Assembly (NCBI GenBank): GCA_025929155.1 | Contig: JAICMR010000007.1 | Span: forward strand, 1 to 41,218 | DNA: 41,218 bases | Reading direction: 5' to 3' | Origin: Chthoniobacterales bacterium | Lineage (GTDB): Bacteria; Verrucomicrobiota; Verrucomicrobiia; Chthoniobacterales; UBA10450 | Shown here: in pieces, positions 17,431-25,952 of the stretch | Layout: every line of letters starts with the position of its first letter | Numbering within the stretch: position 1 is the stretch's first letter | Notes under the pieces: generated by a model | What the model was told of the DNA's origin: nothing | The model's database searches: none | Seen by the model: only the letters and a program-made list of their open reading frames with translations | Position numbers and translations under genes: made by a program

Positions 17431-18312
17431 TTAGGTAGATTTCAGGTCGGAGAGGATTTCATGCATGTGCCGGATCGGGAGCGAGTAGTGGCCTTCGCCC
17501 TCGACGAGGTGCGTCTGACAGTTCGTTAGGCGATCCGACAGCTCGCGCGCGAGCTTCCAGTGAAAGCTCCGATCTTTTTTCCCATGCCAGAGCCGCACCG
17601 GCACGCTGATTTCCTCGAGCTGAAATCCCCACGGCTGCGCATAAATCTCGGCATCGGTCATCAGTCCGTCGGCTGAGGCGCGCCAAGCCTGGCGCTGACT
17701 TTCGAAGCACGCTTCGAACGCCGCGATATCTCGCAGCACGGCGGCATCGCACGGCTGAAGCAGTTTCAGCAGTGCCGGGCGGAAACGGATCGGCAGCTTA
17801 ATGGAAAGAAACGGCCGTACCGCACGGAAGGAAAACCGCAGTAGCTCGCGATGACGCGGGGAAAAAAAGAGCAGCCAGCGGTAGAGCCGTAGCAGCTTGC
17901 TCCGATCAACCATTTCGGCCAGCGGCGGCGCGCCGCTCACGACTGCGACCGCCTTCACCCGCTCCGGCAAAGCCCAGGCCGAGGCCAGCGTGTAAGGAGC
18001 GCCGCCGGAAATACCGATAATCTTGAAACGATCGATCTCCATTTTGTCAGCGAGTTCGCGCAGCAGCGGCGGCCAGTCGAGCAATTTGCGATTCCGCTGA
18101 AATGAAGAGTCCCGAATACCGGGGCGATCCGGGGAAATAATGCGCAGATTCAAATCGCGCGCGGCTGCGTCAGTCAGTTGCGCCATGGTCCGCGAACTGG
18201 GCCAACCGTGGAAAAAGAAAATGGGTTCACCTGTCGCAACTCCATATTCCGAGACCGCGATCGAGCCGCCATCGGCGAGCGAGATGATGGACGGTCGTGA
18301 AACAATCGCCAT
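17431..18312 (-). CDS. Alpha/beta hydrolase
   Basis: 293 aa from the ATG at 18312; a TTG at 18327 would add five residues. The fold is recognisable from the oxyanion block FFFHGWPSSRTM, the nucleophile elbow GISGGAPY with Ser near residue 101, an acid region before WHGKKDRSFHW, and the catalytic histidine in VEGEGHYSLPIRH. Substrate unknown. The TAA stop is embedded in a CCTAACGA motif at 17428-17435, and another copy at 17523-17530 lies inside the gene. A divergent, ruined antitoxin/toxin pair follows upstream. Confidence 0.85.
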   Translation of the reverse strand: MAIVSRPSIISLADGGSIAVSEYGVATGEPIFFFHGWPSSRTMAQLTDAAARDLNLRIISPDRPGIRDSSFQRNRKLLDWPPLLRELADKMEIDRFKIIGISGGAPYTLASAWALPERVKAVAVVSGAPPLAEMVDRSKLLRLYRWLLFFSPRHRELLRFSFRAVRPFLSIKLPIRFRPALLKLLQPCDAAVLRDIAAFEACFESQRQAWRASADGLMTDAEIYAQPWGFQLEEISVPVRLWHGKKDRSFHWKLARELSDRLTNCQTHLVEGEGHYSLPIRHMHEILSDLKST

Positions 18313-18350
18313 AAGAGTGACTACCAAAGCGGTGTCATCACCGTTGCCCT

Positions 18351-18568
18351 ATGCCGAACCTGACTCTCAAGAACGTTCCAGCCGGCTTGCATCGTGCTTC
18401 GAAGAAGAGCAAGCCGCATCATGACAGTCTAAACAAAGAAGTCACCGCAACTCTGCAAGCCACGACCGAGAAATCATCCCCGCGAGAGGTTGCCCGGCAG
18501 CTCGCGGAAGCGCGTGAGACGCACAAGAAATTCGAAGCGTCACCAGCCTCGCCGAGGTTCAGAAATTC
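18351..18568 (+). pseudogene. Remnant of a FitA/VapB-like antitoxin
   Basis: Starts MPNLTLKNVPAGLHRASKKS and continues SLNKEVTATLQAT, the ribbon-helix-helix pattern of FitA/VapB-type antitoxins. The region between LHR and SLNKEV looks indel-damaged. After about residue 62 the coding phase shifts: the correct C-terminus (SLAEVQKF) lies in another frame and runs into the toxin start. I infer an antitoxin inactivated or altered by frameshift. A read-through 97-residue product ending in unrelated sequence is possible. Confidence 0.55.
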
Positions 18569-18900
18569 ATGGTCGTCGATACCAACTTCATCTGCTTGCG
18601 TTGAATTCCCGCTCCAGAGACGACGCTGGCGGATCGGTTGTTAGACGTGAACCGGAGTGGACCACGCGCATTGCTTCGGCTGGGTCTTTTGGAAGGCGAT
18701 GGTTCGTTAGGGCCGACCCGGCTCGCTGATCGCTCCGGCAGCGATCGACGTATTCCATGCACCGCCCACGACTGCGAGTTCGTCGCGGTGGCAAGGGAAC
18801 GCGGGTTCGGATTGGTGATGATGAATCACCGAATCTTGCCTAAGTTTCCGCCCCTCGCGCTCCCGATTGTCCGGATTTCTCGCATCCTGACGTTCGTCGA
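18569..18900 (+). pseudogene. Remnant of a PIN-domain (VapC-like) toxin
   Basis: MVVDTNFICLR (from the ATG at 18569) is the PIN-domain start, with the first acidic residue in VDTN. It is followed by an in-frame stop, then ETTLADRLL in the same frame. The family C-terminus HDCEFVAVARERGFGLVMMN with the later LPKFPPLA block appears in another phase. At least one stop and one frameshift make the RNase toxin non-functional. A copy of TCGTTAGG at 18704-18711 lies in the ruined middle. The intact gspF gene follows. Confidence 0.6.
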
Positions 18901-18942
18901 TTGGACGGCCACTTGCGGTCGCGCTACGCTTCGCGCTTCACG

Positions 18943-20199
18943 ATGCCGCAATTTTCTTATCGTGCCCGCAACGCGCAGGGTGGTCTGGTCGAAGGAGTAT
19001 TAAACGTGGCCGATCGTTCCGTCGCGATTCGGCAAATCGAGCAGCAACAATGCGTGCCGATTCGGATTGACGCGATCACGACTGCCCCGCGCGTCGTCGA
19101 AGGGAAAGCGACGGCCGCGGCCACCGCGTCGAGCGCATCGACGCAGAACCTCAAGGTTCCCCACGGCCAGTTGCTGGTCTTCACCGAGCAACTGGGACAC
19201 TTGCTCCAGGCGGGAATGACGCTCGATGAAAGCCTCGGGATTCTCGAGAAACGCCTCAAGCAGCCGAAGCTGCAGCAGATGACGCACGCGCTGCACCAGG
19301 CGCTGGTCGATGGGCGCAGCTTTTCGCAGGCGCTGCGAGATTTTCCGCGCGTGTTCTCCCCGCTCTACGTGAACATGGTCGGTGCCGGCGAAGCGAGCGG
19401 CGCGCTTCCGGAGATCCTCACGCGCGTCGTGCAGCATTTGATGCAGGAGAAAAATCTGCGGGACCGGGTGCAGCAGGCTCTGATCTACCCGGCTTTCCTC
19501 GCGCTCGCTGGTTCGGCATTGATCATCATCTTCATCACTTTCATGGTGCCGCAACTGACGAATTTCATGTCGCAGACCGGCGGCGTGCTCCCGTTGCCGA
19601 CCCGGATCTTGCTCGAAACCAACCACCTCATCGTCTATTATTGGTGGCTCTTCATTTTGCTCGTGTTGGCGGGCTCAGCCGGCTTCAAAGCCTTCGTGCG
19701 GAGCGAGGAAGGTCGAATCACCTGGGATCGCCTGCGCCTTCACCTTCCCGGCTACGGCCGGATCAAGCAGCATCAGTATTACGCGCAGTTCTCACGAACG
19801 TTAGGCACGTTAATGGAGAATGGAATCCCGCTCTTGAAGGCGCTCGACTTGGTGACAGAAATCGCGGCCAATAAATACCTCGAGAAGAAGTTGCGCGATG
19901 TGCGGCGCGCGGTGATCGACGGAGCGAATCTCTCCAGCGCGCTCGCAGCCGAGAAACTGTTTCCTGAGCTTTTCACCGACATGATGGCAGTCGGCGAACA
20001 GACGGGACATTTCGCGCGCACCATGCAGACGATTGCGGATGTTTACGAGCGGGAACTGGATCGGACCGTGCAGATTATCTCATCGCTGATCCCACCGGTG
20101 ATCATCGTCTTCATCGCCATCATCGTCGGCTTCGTGGTTTACAGCATTCTCTCCGCGGTCTTCGAGATGACGCACAGTTTGCAGTTCCGGCCTCACTAA
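18943..20199 (+). CDS. gspF: Type II secretion/type IV pilus inner-membrane platform protein
   Basis: 418 aa GspF/PilC-family platform protein, starting at the ATG of MPQFSYRARNAQGGLVEG. It has two repeats of the cytoplasmic T2SSF domain (first around GHLLQAGMTLDESL, second around LMENGIPLLKALDLV). Membrane helices lie near residues 190-220 (YPAFLALAGSALIIIFITFM) and 235-260, and a C-terminal helix IVFIAIIVGFVVYSI is present. It normally connects the assembly ATPase to the pseudopilus. It opens the plus-strand half of the gsp locus and is followed 16 nt later by a secreted protein gene and then gspG. Confidence 0.93.
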   Translation: MPQFSYRARNAQGGLVEGVLNVADRSVAIRQIEQQQCVPIRIDAITTAPRVVEGKATAAATASSASTQNLKVPHGQLLVFTEQLGHLLQAGMTLDESLGILEKRLKQPKLQQMTHALHQALVDGRSFSQALRDFPRVFSPLYVNMVGAGEASGALPEILTRVVQHLMQEKNLRDRVQQALIYPAFLALAGSALIIIFITFMVPQLTNFMSQTGGVLPLPTRILLETNHLIVYYWWLFILLVLAGSAGFKAFVRSEEGRITWDRLRLHLPGYGRIKQHQYYAQFSRTLGTLMENGIPLLKALDLVTEIAANKYLEKKLRDVRRAVIDGANLSSALAAEKLFPELFTDMMAVGEQTGHFARTMQTIADVYERELDRTVQIISSLIPPVIIVFIAIIVGFVVYSILSAVFEMTHSLQFRPH

Positions 20200-20215
20200 G
20201 TTAGTCTCGGCGCCG

Positions 20216-21286
20216 ATGTTGATCCGCGCCGTCGCGCTCACTTGTCTGCTGGCTTTCGCTCCTTTTGCCCGCGCACAACAAGCGATCGAAAACAGCGACG
20301 GCGACTGGTTGAAGCCCAGCGCGTCGACCGCGGGCGCGCCCGACAGCGCGTGGCTTGACCTGCGCCAGATCGAGTCCTCCCAGGCCACGACCCAGGCCGC
20401 GCCGGCCTGGGTTGAATCAGTTTCTTTCGTCTCAAACCAGCGCAATCCCGAAGCGCCCGCGCGCAGCACCTTTCGGATTCGGATCAAACGGCCTAACGAC
20501 GACTGCCAGATCCTGCTCTTCCGGCTCTTTTTCGACGACAATCCGAAAACACAACCGGAGCTGATCGCGTGGGATGAATCGGGCTCCCAGGTCCTGCATT
20601 CAGGTTCGTTAGGCGAAGGCACCGGCCTGCCGACTTCGGTGAGCACGGTCGTCCCCATGATCGGTGTGACCGCGATCGATCTCGACGTGCCGGGCAACGG
20701 CCACTCGATTCGCGGCGCATATCTCGATTGGATGAAAACGACAACCGTGATGTCTCCGATCCACGCCGAGCATCGCGAACTTGTTGCGAAACAGTTTGAG
20801 ACGGCCGCCCCGCTCAAGGTGACAGCGAAAGACGCGGAACTATTCGGCACGGTTACGGCGCCGCTCGCGCATGGCACCATCCCGATCGGACCGAGCGTGA
20901 AAGAGAGTGCATCGTTCCAGTTCGATCTCGAAGCCCGGCCGCTCGTCGCTCTCCTCTCTTTCGAGCTCGCCAGCCCGCAAATTGACGCCGCACCGGAGAT
21001 TTATGTGAACGGCGCGGACCTCGGCGTAGTCTCGCTAGTGCTGCCCGACCTGGCGGACCCCGGTTATCGCGGTCTCTCACGCAGTTTGCTCGACGACATG
21101 AAATTTCAATACACCGGCTGGCTCCGCGGTCAGATCACCATTCCCGGCTCCGTCTTGAAGGCAGGGACGAACAATGTGACTGTGATGGCAGCCGCGGGCA
21201 CGCCCCACTCGGCTCTCCGCGGCCCGCAGATTCAACTCAAATATCTTTGGGACAAGTCTGATTACCTGCTTCTGCCGGTGAAATAA
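20216..21286 (+). CDS. Unrecognised secreted protein between gspF and gspG
   Basis: 356 aa with a clear signal peptide (MLIRAVALTCLLAFAPFARA, cleavage near AQQA). The remainder is beta-rich with no family I recognise. A C-terminal part containing EIYVNGADLGVVSL and GWLRGQITIPGSVLKAG resembles carbohydrate-binding or jelly-roll folds in style only. Its position between gspF (16 nt upstream) and gspG (13 nt downstream) suggests co-expression and a link to the secretion or pilus machine, perhaps as substrate or periplasmic accessory. Two motifs lie inside: 20492-20499 encodes PND and 20606-20613 encodes SLG. Confidence 0.75.
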   Translation: MLIRAVALTCLLAFAPFARAQQAIENSDGDWLKPSASTAGAPDSAWLDLRQIESSQATTQAAPAWVESVSFVSNQRNPEAPARSTFRIRIKRPNDDCQILLFRLFFDDNPKTQPELIAWDESGSQVLHSGSLGEGTGLPTSVSTVVPMIGVTAIDLDVPGNGHSIRGAYLDWMKTTTVMSPIHAEHRELVAKQFETAAPLKVTAKDAELFGTVTAPLAHGTIPIGPSVKESASFQFDLEARPLVALLSFELASPQIDAAPEIYVNGADLGVVSLVLPDLADPGYRGLSRSLLDDMKFQYTGWLRGQITIPGSVLKAGTNNVTVMAAAGTPHSALRGPQIQLKYLWDKSDYLLLPVK

Positions 21287-21299
21287 ACCGACCGTTTTT

Positions 21300-21713
21300 A
21301 TGCGCAAAAATCAAAGTGCTTTCACCCTCCTCGAGATCATGCTCGTGGTTACGATCATCGCTCTGCTCCTCGGCACCGCGATCTACAAACTTGGCGGCAA
21401 CGTCGAGTATGCGCGGCATAATCGCGTCGCAGCCGATATCCAGAGCATTTCCACACAGCTCAAGCTTTACGAGAGCATGAACGGGTTTTACCCAACGACC
21501 GAACAGGGCTTACAGGCGCTCGTGACCCAGCCGACCAGCGATCCGCAGCCGCAGCGCTGGTATCAGCTCTTCAAGGAAATGCCAAAGGATCCCTGGAACG
21601 ACAACTACATCTACCTCAGCCCCGGCCGGAAAGACCCGACCGGATTTGATCTCTATTCCGCCGGCCCCGACCGGAAAGCGGACACGCCGGACGATGATTG
21701 GGGCGGCGCCTAA
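21300..21713 (+). CDS. gspG: Major pseudopilin
   Basis: 137 aa major pseudopilin. A short basic leader (MRKNQSA) is followed by FTLLEIMLVVTIIALLLGTA, with Glu at +5. The globular domain includes the GspG hallmarks FYPTTEQGLQALV and PKDPWNDNYIYLSPG, and a C-terminal DLYSAGPDRKADTPDD calcium-loop region. Unusually the residue before the predicted cleavage is Ala rather than Gly. The TAA stop lies within a GCCTAACGA motif (21708-21716). It ends the plus-strand half of the locus and converges on the minus-strand half. Confidence 0.95.
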   Translation: MRKNQSAFTLLEIMLVVTIIALLLGTAIYKLGGNVEYARHNRVAADIQSISTQLKLYESMNGFYPTTEQGLQALVTQPTSDPQPQRWYQLFKEMPKDPWNDNYIYLSPGRKDPTGFDLYSAGPDRKADTPDDDWGGA

Positions 21714-21841
21714 CGAAGATCGATCGGCATGGAGAAAGCCGGAACCCAAGGGGCGCTCGGCATTTCTACAAAAGACTGTGTTGTCCGATTTCTTGTGACG
21801 GACTCGCGCCTAACGGATACTGGCGATCGACTTGGAAAAGA

Positions 21842-22492
21842 TTAGTTATCCGGTTCGTCGTTCCCCGGCCGCGGCTGGACGTGCGGCGTTTGTTGGAACG
21901 GCTTGTTCCCGTTCTCGCCGTTCCGCCGAATGAGTGAACGCGTGTAGGGCGGCGGCGTCGGGATGGTGGGCACCTGCATCGGGTGCGTCACCGGCATCGG
22001 GATGGTCCCTGGAGAACGGCCGGGAATTCCCGGCACGGCATTGCCCATCGCTGGTCGCACATTCTGCGGCGTCGGGTTGTGAATCGCCTCGCTCAGAATC
22101 GCCTCATTGAAGGACAGAGTCGCAACCTGGCCGCCCTTGGTCAGTGTCACTTTGGTTTCCCCGACCCGATCGGACCACTGGATGTCGGGAACCGAATAGC
22201 CGTCCACATCCTGACCCGTTGTCAGGTAAAGTTTGAAGTCCCGGTTTGTGGTGGAAGCGATCGTGACGAAGTCGCCCTTTTCCGAATGACCCGCATTCGC
22301 GACGTAAAGTTCTTTCGCGAAATCCGGCGTCACACCAACCGGCGCGCCTGCGCTTGCCACCGCGAACGGCGAATGTTTCAGCATCGGTTCGTAGCGGGAA
22401 AAATCCGGAGCTTTCGGCAAATCATCATCCGCCCAAGCCGTCGTTAGGCCAAAAGCGAGGGCGGAGAGCAGGAGCAGGGTTTTCGTCTTCAT
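21842..22492 (-). CDS. Putative GspC/PilP-like periplasmic protein
   Basis: 216 aa with a signal peptide (MKTKTLLLLSALAFGLTTAWA). The region YEPMLKHSPFAV recalls the start of the GspC/PilP homology region. Later elements (LYLTTGQDVDGYSVPDIQW and VTLTKGGQVATLSFNEAIL) match its usual spacing of short strands. The C-terminal third is Pro-rich and disordered. It is the last gene of the minus-strand half, and its ATG overlaps the stop of the GspM-like gene (ATGA). I infer a link between inner-membrane assembly and the secretin. The assignment relies on pattern and context, so the symbol is left blank. Confidence 0.55.
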   Translation of the reverse strand: MKTKTLLLLSALAFGLTTAWADDDLPKAPDFSRYEPMLKHSPFAVASAGAPVGVTPDFAKELYVANAGHSEKGDFVTIASTTNRDFKLYLTTGQDVDGYSVPDIQWSDRVGETKVTLTKGGQVATLSFNEAILSEAIHNPTPQNVRPAMGNAVPGIPGRSPGTIPMPVTHPMQVPTIPTPPPYTRSLIRRNGENGNKPFQQTPHVQPRPGNDEPDN

Positions 22493-23040
22493 TTCGGTGC
22501 GCCGGCAGGCTTAAACCACTTCGCGATCTTAAACCGCCCGCGCATTACGGTCGGGTCGCTGCTGTCGATCATCAAGTTTGTACTCTCGAACACGATGAAG
22601 GCGTCCGGGTGTTGCGCGTCATAGAGGAAATGAACCAGCGGCTCCCAGCCGCTCTTGGTTTCGAGCGTATCGGAGACGGATTGATGGGTCGGCGTTTTTT
22701 CCACCCCGCCGAGCTGCGGGTTCTCGATTTGGACGTTGTATTTGTTCCCGATGCCCTGGAGCCGCGTGAGCAGGGAAGAAGCCTCCGCCGGATCAGCCAG
22801 AATTGGCTGGTGTTTCTTCAGCCACTCGGCGCGATGCGTCCACATGTCATATTCCCTGAGGTAAACTTTCTGTTCAGTTCGGGCGGAATTGCGCGCGGCC
22901 CAATCGGAGCGCAGGTCGACGCTCCTCCCGAGGAGCGCGTTCCAGATCGCGATATTGACGAGCAGGAAAAGGACGGCGGCGACTCCGAGCGTCAGCATGC
23001 GCTCGCGTTTGTTCATGCGCTCGAAAAAGGAGAAGTTCAT
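22489..23040 (-). CDS. GspM/PilO-like inner-membrane protein
   Basis: 183 aa. A short basic N-terminus (MNFSFFERMNKRERMLTLG) precedes one membrane helix (AVLFLLVNIAIWNALL). A coiled-coil stretch and an alpha/beta periplasmic domain follow, typical of GspM/PilO. It overlaps the upstream GspL-like gene and the downstream GspC-like gene by 4 nt each, indicating tight coupling. It should pair with the PilN-like C-terminus of the neighbouring protein in the inner-membrane platform. Confidence 0.75.
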   Translation of the reverse strand: MNFSFFERMNKRERMLTLGVAAVLFLLVNIAIWNALLGRSVDLRSDWAARNSARTEQKVYLREYDMWTHRAEWLKKHQPILADPAEASSLLTRLQGIGNKYNVQIENPQLGGVEKTPTHQSVSDTLETKSGWEPLVHFLYDAQHPDAFIVFESTNLMIDSSDPTVMRGRFKIAKWFKPAGAPK

Positions 23041-24287
23041 TTCGGTTTTCCTTCGAGGCGAAATTGCGCGTGCCCGTTAGGCAAAATCCGCGGCGGCCCG
23101 AGCTCGAAAGTGAACGCGCGCAGACCGGGATTGGCTTTCACCTTGTCGGCAAATTGATAAGCGAGCGCGGCGTTCGGCGCCTCGCCCTGCACCGAAAGAC
23201 TCCGCGCCGACTGATCGTAAACCGTGATCTGCACATCCTTCGGCAGGCTCTGGAAAAGATGGAACAAGACTTCGACCGGATAAAAGCGCGGATCGATCGC
23301 AGGCGCGAGCGCCTTCCAATTCGCTTCCGTGCTCTTGACGAAATCGACCTTTGGCTGGTCGCGCTCGATCGCTTTTTTCACGCGACCGACCTGCCAATGG
23401 ATGATGAGAACGTAGAGCGCGAAGAGCGCAAACAGCCCTGCGTAAATTCCACCGGCCCAAAGGAGCCGCTTCCGCCACTGGGCGCGCCTAACGAGTGCGA
23501 GCCGGCGCGCTTTCCACTCCTCCGGCGCCAGATTTAACTTCACCGAAGCCGGTGGCGTCTCGGGCGCAATCAGCGCGGGGCGTTGCGTGAAAATCCTCTC
23601 GATCGTGTCGCGCAACGGGAGGCAGCTTTCGTCGAGCAGAACGCTCGGGAAATCGCTGCTCACGCCTTGCAATTCGGCGCTCAGCGCCATCTGCGGCAAG
23701 TCGCTCTCCAACTGAGCCGGCTCGCTGTTTGCCAGCGTCCGGGTAAAACTGATCTTTCCGTTCTCGCTGATCGCGGAGATGAGCTTTTCGCCTTCCGGGT
23801 AAATGAAAAGTGCGCGGCCCTCGGCAGCATGGGAGGCGGCGCGTTGCCGCGCGTAAACGGTGACTTGTCGCGGGATAAATCCCCGGGAAAGGAGCGGTCC
23901 GGCCAGATCGACCAGCCGCTGGTTATGGACCGCGACGGCGGAGACGACGCTGTCGGTCTCGCCCTGCTCGATCACTTCATAATCGCTCGTTACTTCCTCA
24001 GGGGGGTAAGGCAAAGTTTTCTCCACCTGGATCCGAACCATCTCCGCAAATTCGGACGGATCCACGGTCGGAAGCCGCAAGCGTTGCGCGAGAATGGCGT
24101 CGATCGGCAGGCCGAGGATCACTTCGTCAGTAGCCGAGAGAAGATCGGCTGCTTCATTTAAGTCGCTGACGGAACGGACGTCCCAGTTGCCGTTTTCGTT
24201 GCCTGCGCGCGTGAGATTCCAGCCGGTGCCCGAGGGGGCGATGAAAACAGGTTCGGATGACGGTTCGATATTTACAGTTCCTTCCAA
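23037..24287 (-). CDS. gspL: GspL-type protein (PilM-like plus PilN-like)
   Basis: 416 aa. The N-terminal two thirds resemble the actin-like cytoplasmic domain of GspL/PilM (LPYPPEEVTSDYEV, then a run of small beta strands). One membrane helix lies near residues 275-297 (AGLFALFALYVLIIHW), followed by a short PilN-like periplasmic ferredoxin fold. The apparent start is a TTG at 24287, overlapping the gspK stop by 16 nt; no ATG is available close by. It anchors the assembly ATPase in this class of machine. Downstream it overlaps the GspM-like gene (ATGA). Confidence 0.8.
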   Translation of the reverse strand: MEGTVNIEPSSEPVFIAPSGTGWNLTRAGNENGNWDVRSVSDLNEAADLLSATDEVILGLPIDAILAQRLRLPTVDPSEFAEMVRIQVEKTLPYPPEEVTSDYEVIEQGETDSVVSAVAVHNQRLVDLAGPLLSRGFIPRQVTVYARQRAASHAAEGRALFIYPEGEKLISAISENGKISFTRTLANSEPAQLESDLPQMALSAELQGVSSDFPSVLLDESCLPLRDTIERIFTQRPALIAPETPPASVKLNLAPEEWKARRLALVRRAQWRKRLLWAGGIYAGLFALFALYVLIIHWQVGRVKKAIERDQPKVDFVKSTEANWKALAPAIDPRFYPVEVLFHLFQSLPKDVQITVYDQSARSLSVQGEAPNAALAYQFADKVKANPGLRAFTFELGPPRILPNGHAQFRLEGKPK

Positions 24288-25177
24288 CGAATCATCTGGG
24301 TGATTCCGGTCTTCCGGATAATCATTTGGACCGTGCGAGTCGCATCGCCGGACTTCCCGACGCTGACGACGCGCATGACCTTGTCCTTGAAGCCGATCAG
24401 CCCCGAGAGCTGCGCAAATTGCTCTGCCGAGAATCCGAGCGCAACTCGAACCTGATCAAGCGATTCGAATTCCGGATCGTCGTCCGTGCCGTCGATGCCG
24501 TCGGGCCCGCGACGCAGCTCGAGGAACCGGTCGACGATCGGCTCGGTCATACCGGGCAAGGCGAGAAGCACATCGCGGTTCGCCCACGCCAGGTCCACCG
24601 GCCCGCTGCTGTAGAGGGTGAAATCGGCATCCCAGTTGGGCTGCGAAGTAAATTCCTCCCAGCCCCGGACTTCCTTCAGCTCCTCGATTCGCTGGAGGAG
24701 CGCATTCTTGGGATGATAATTCGCGCTCTCCTCCGCGCCGTTCAGCCTAACGAGATCATCTGGATCAACATAATCGAGCAGGCAGTCGATCATCTGTTCG
24801 CGCTGGTTCAGCTCAACCCCTTTCTCCTCGAGGTAGCGGCGCAGGACCTCGATCCGCTGCGGATTTTCACCGGCGACGATCCAGGTGAGATTGATCCGGC
24901 CGCCTTCTCCGGTCATTCGTGCTTCGTAAGTCTGTCGCGCGCCTAACGAACCATGGAGAACGATGTCGCCCGCGTCGACATTCGGATCGAGCGCGATCTC
25001 CGCACCCGAGCAGGCGGCGGCTTCGGCTTCGAGCGCACGGCTTGCGTTGCCGGTCAAAGTGATGCGGGAATCGATATCGAGCGCCCAGTTAATAATCAGG
25101 GCACTGAGCAGGAAGAGGGCCCAGAGCGCGAGCATGAGCGCGGCCCCGCTGCGCGAGTGGTGGATCGATCGTTTCAT
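24272..25177 (-). CDS. gspK: Minor pseudopilin GspK
   Basis: 301 aa. The leader MKRSIHHSRSG is followed by a hydrophobic helix (AALMLALWALFLLSALII) that lacks Glu at +5, as is typical of GspK at the pseudopilus tip. The large globular domain has the expected LLDYVDPDDLVRLNGAE and LLALPGMTEPIVDRFLELR blocks. Its ATG follows directly after the gspJ stop codon (adjacent bases), so the genes are co-translated. Two motifs in the gene encode LVR (24746-24753) and SLG (24942-24949). Confidence 0.92.
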   Translation of the reverse strand: MKRSIHHSRSGAALMLALWALFLLSALIINWALDIDSRITLTGNASRALEAEAAACSGAEIALDPNVDAGDIVLHGSLGARQTYEARMTGEGGRINLTWIVAGENPQRIEVLRRYLEEKGVELNQREQMIDCLLDYVDPDDLVRLNGAEESANYHPKNALLQRIEELKEVRGWEEFTSQPNWDADFTLYSSGPVDLAWANRDVLLALPGMTEPIVDRFLELRRGPDGIDGTDDDPEFESLDQVRVALGFSAEQFAQLSGLIGFKDKVMRVVSVGKSGDATRTVQMIIRKTGITQMIRWKEL

Positions 25178-25846
25178 TTAAAGCGGCGTGCGGCGCAGCG
25201 GGATCACCGCCTGCCACGGAACAGTTCCTCCTGCGCGCTCCAGAGTCACCCGGACGAGATGCGGCAGCGTGCCGCGATCGGTCCACCGATCGACCCACGC
25301 GTTCAGGCGCGGGTCAAAATAGCGAATCTCCATGCTCCGGAGATCGCCGATCAACGGCACCCACGATCCCTTGTTGGCACTCGATGGCTGGATCGACGAA
25401 AAATCAGTCGCCTCGGTCGAATCATCGTCCGCCGCACGATTGACCCCGAGCTCCATGAAGTCGGTTCTCGGCACCGGCTGCAAACGGAGCGTGACCGAAT
25501 AGTCGCCGCTCGCGTAGCGCGTGAACAGGCCGGGCCCGGCCGAACAGATCCAGGTCATCTCGTCACGCGATTTGCCTCCGAATTTGAAGGGCTCTCCCCC
25601 AAGCGTCCCCTGCCCTGGCGGCAGACTCTGTAGTTGCTCGGTCAGCAGCCTGACCAGACCGGCGTAGCGCGCGTCTTCCGCACTGGTTTCCGAAGAAACG
25701 CGAACCGCGACGAGATTTGTCGCCACGAACCGATAAATCGCGACCGCCATCAGCCCGAGAATCGCGACCGCAAGCGTGATCTCCAGCAGGGTAAACCCGC
25801 GCGTTCTGCGCTTGGGCCTAACGACGGGTTCAGAAAACCCCGTCAT
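25178..25846 (-). CDS. gspJ: Minor pseudopilin GspJ
   Basis: I chose the ATG at 25846, giving MTGFSEPVVRPKRRTRG before the cleavage site and FTLLEITLAVAILGLMAVAI after it (222 aa). A start at 25972 would add 42 residues translated from a dispersed repeat, which I consider non-native. The globular region contains the GspJ-like MEIRYFDPRLNAWVDRW block. The chosen start codon lies at the very edge of the inserted repeat element, so the leader may have changed when the element arrived. Located between gspI and gspK. Confidence 0.85.
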   Translation of the reverse strand: MTGFSEPVVRPKRRTRGFTLLEITLAVAILGLMAVAIYRFVATNLVAVRVSSETSAEDARYAGLVRLLTEQLQSLPPGQGTLGGEPFKFGGKSRDEMTWICSAGPGLFTRYASGDYSVTLRLQPVPRTDFMELGVNRAADDDSTEATDFSSIQPSSANKGSWVPLIGDLRSMEIRYFDPRLNAWVDRWTDRGTLPHLVRVTLERAGGTVPWQAVIPLRRTPL

Positions 25847-25935
25847 GCCGAGCGAAGCCGATGGATCCCGCGACGCACCCTGAGAGTTCCGAATCCGTCT
25901 TCCCCCGACTGCGCTTCGCTTTGCTCGGCGCGACC
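25842..25935. repeat. REP/BIME-like inverted-repeat element between gspI and gspJ
   Basis: The left edge GTCATGCCGAGCGAAG and the right edge GCTTCGCTTTGCTCGGCGCG are imperfect inverted copies about 50 nt apart. The family is the same as the element inside dnaE (8554-8692) and the half copy at 26873-26899. It fills the gap between gspI and gspJ and contributes the gspJ start codon. Confidence 0.65.
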
Positions 25936-25952
25936 GAGCACTTAGATGCCGC

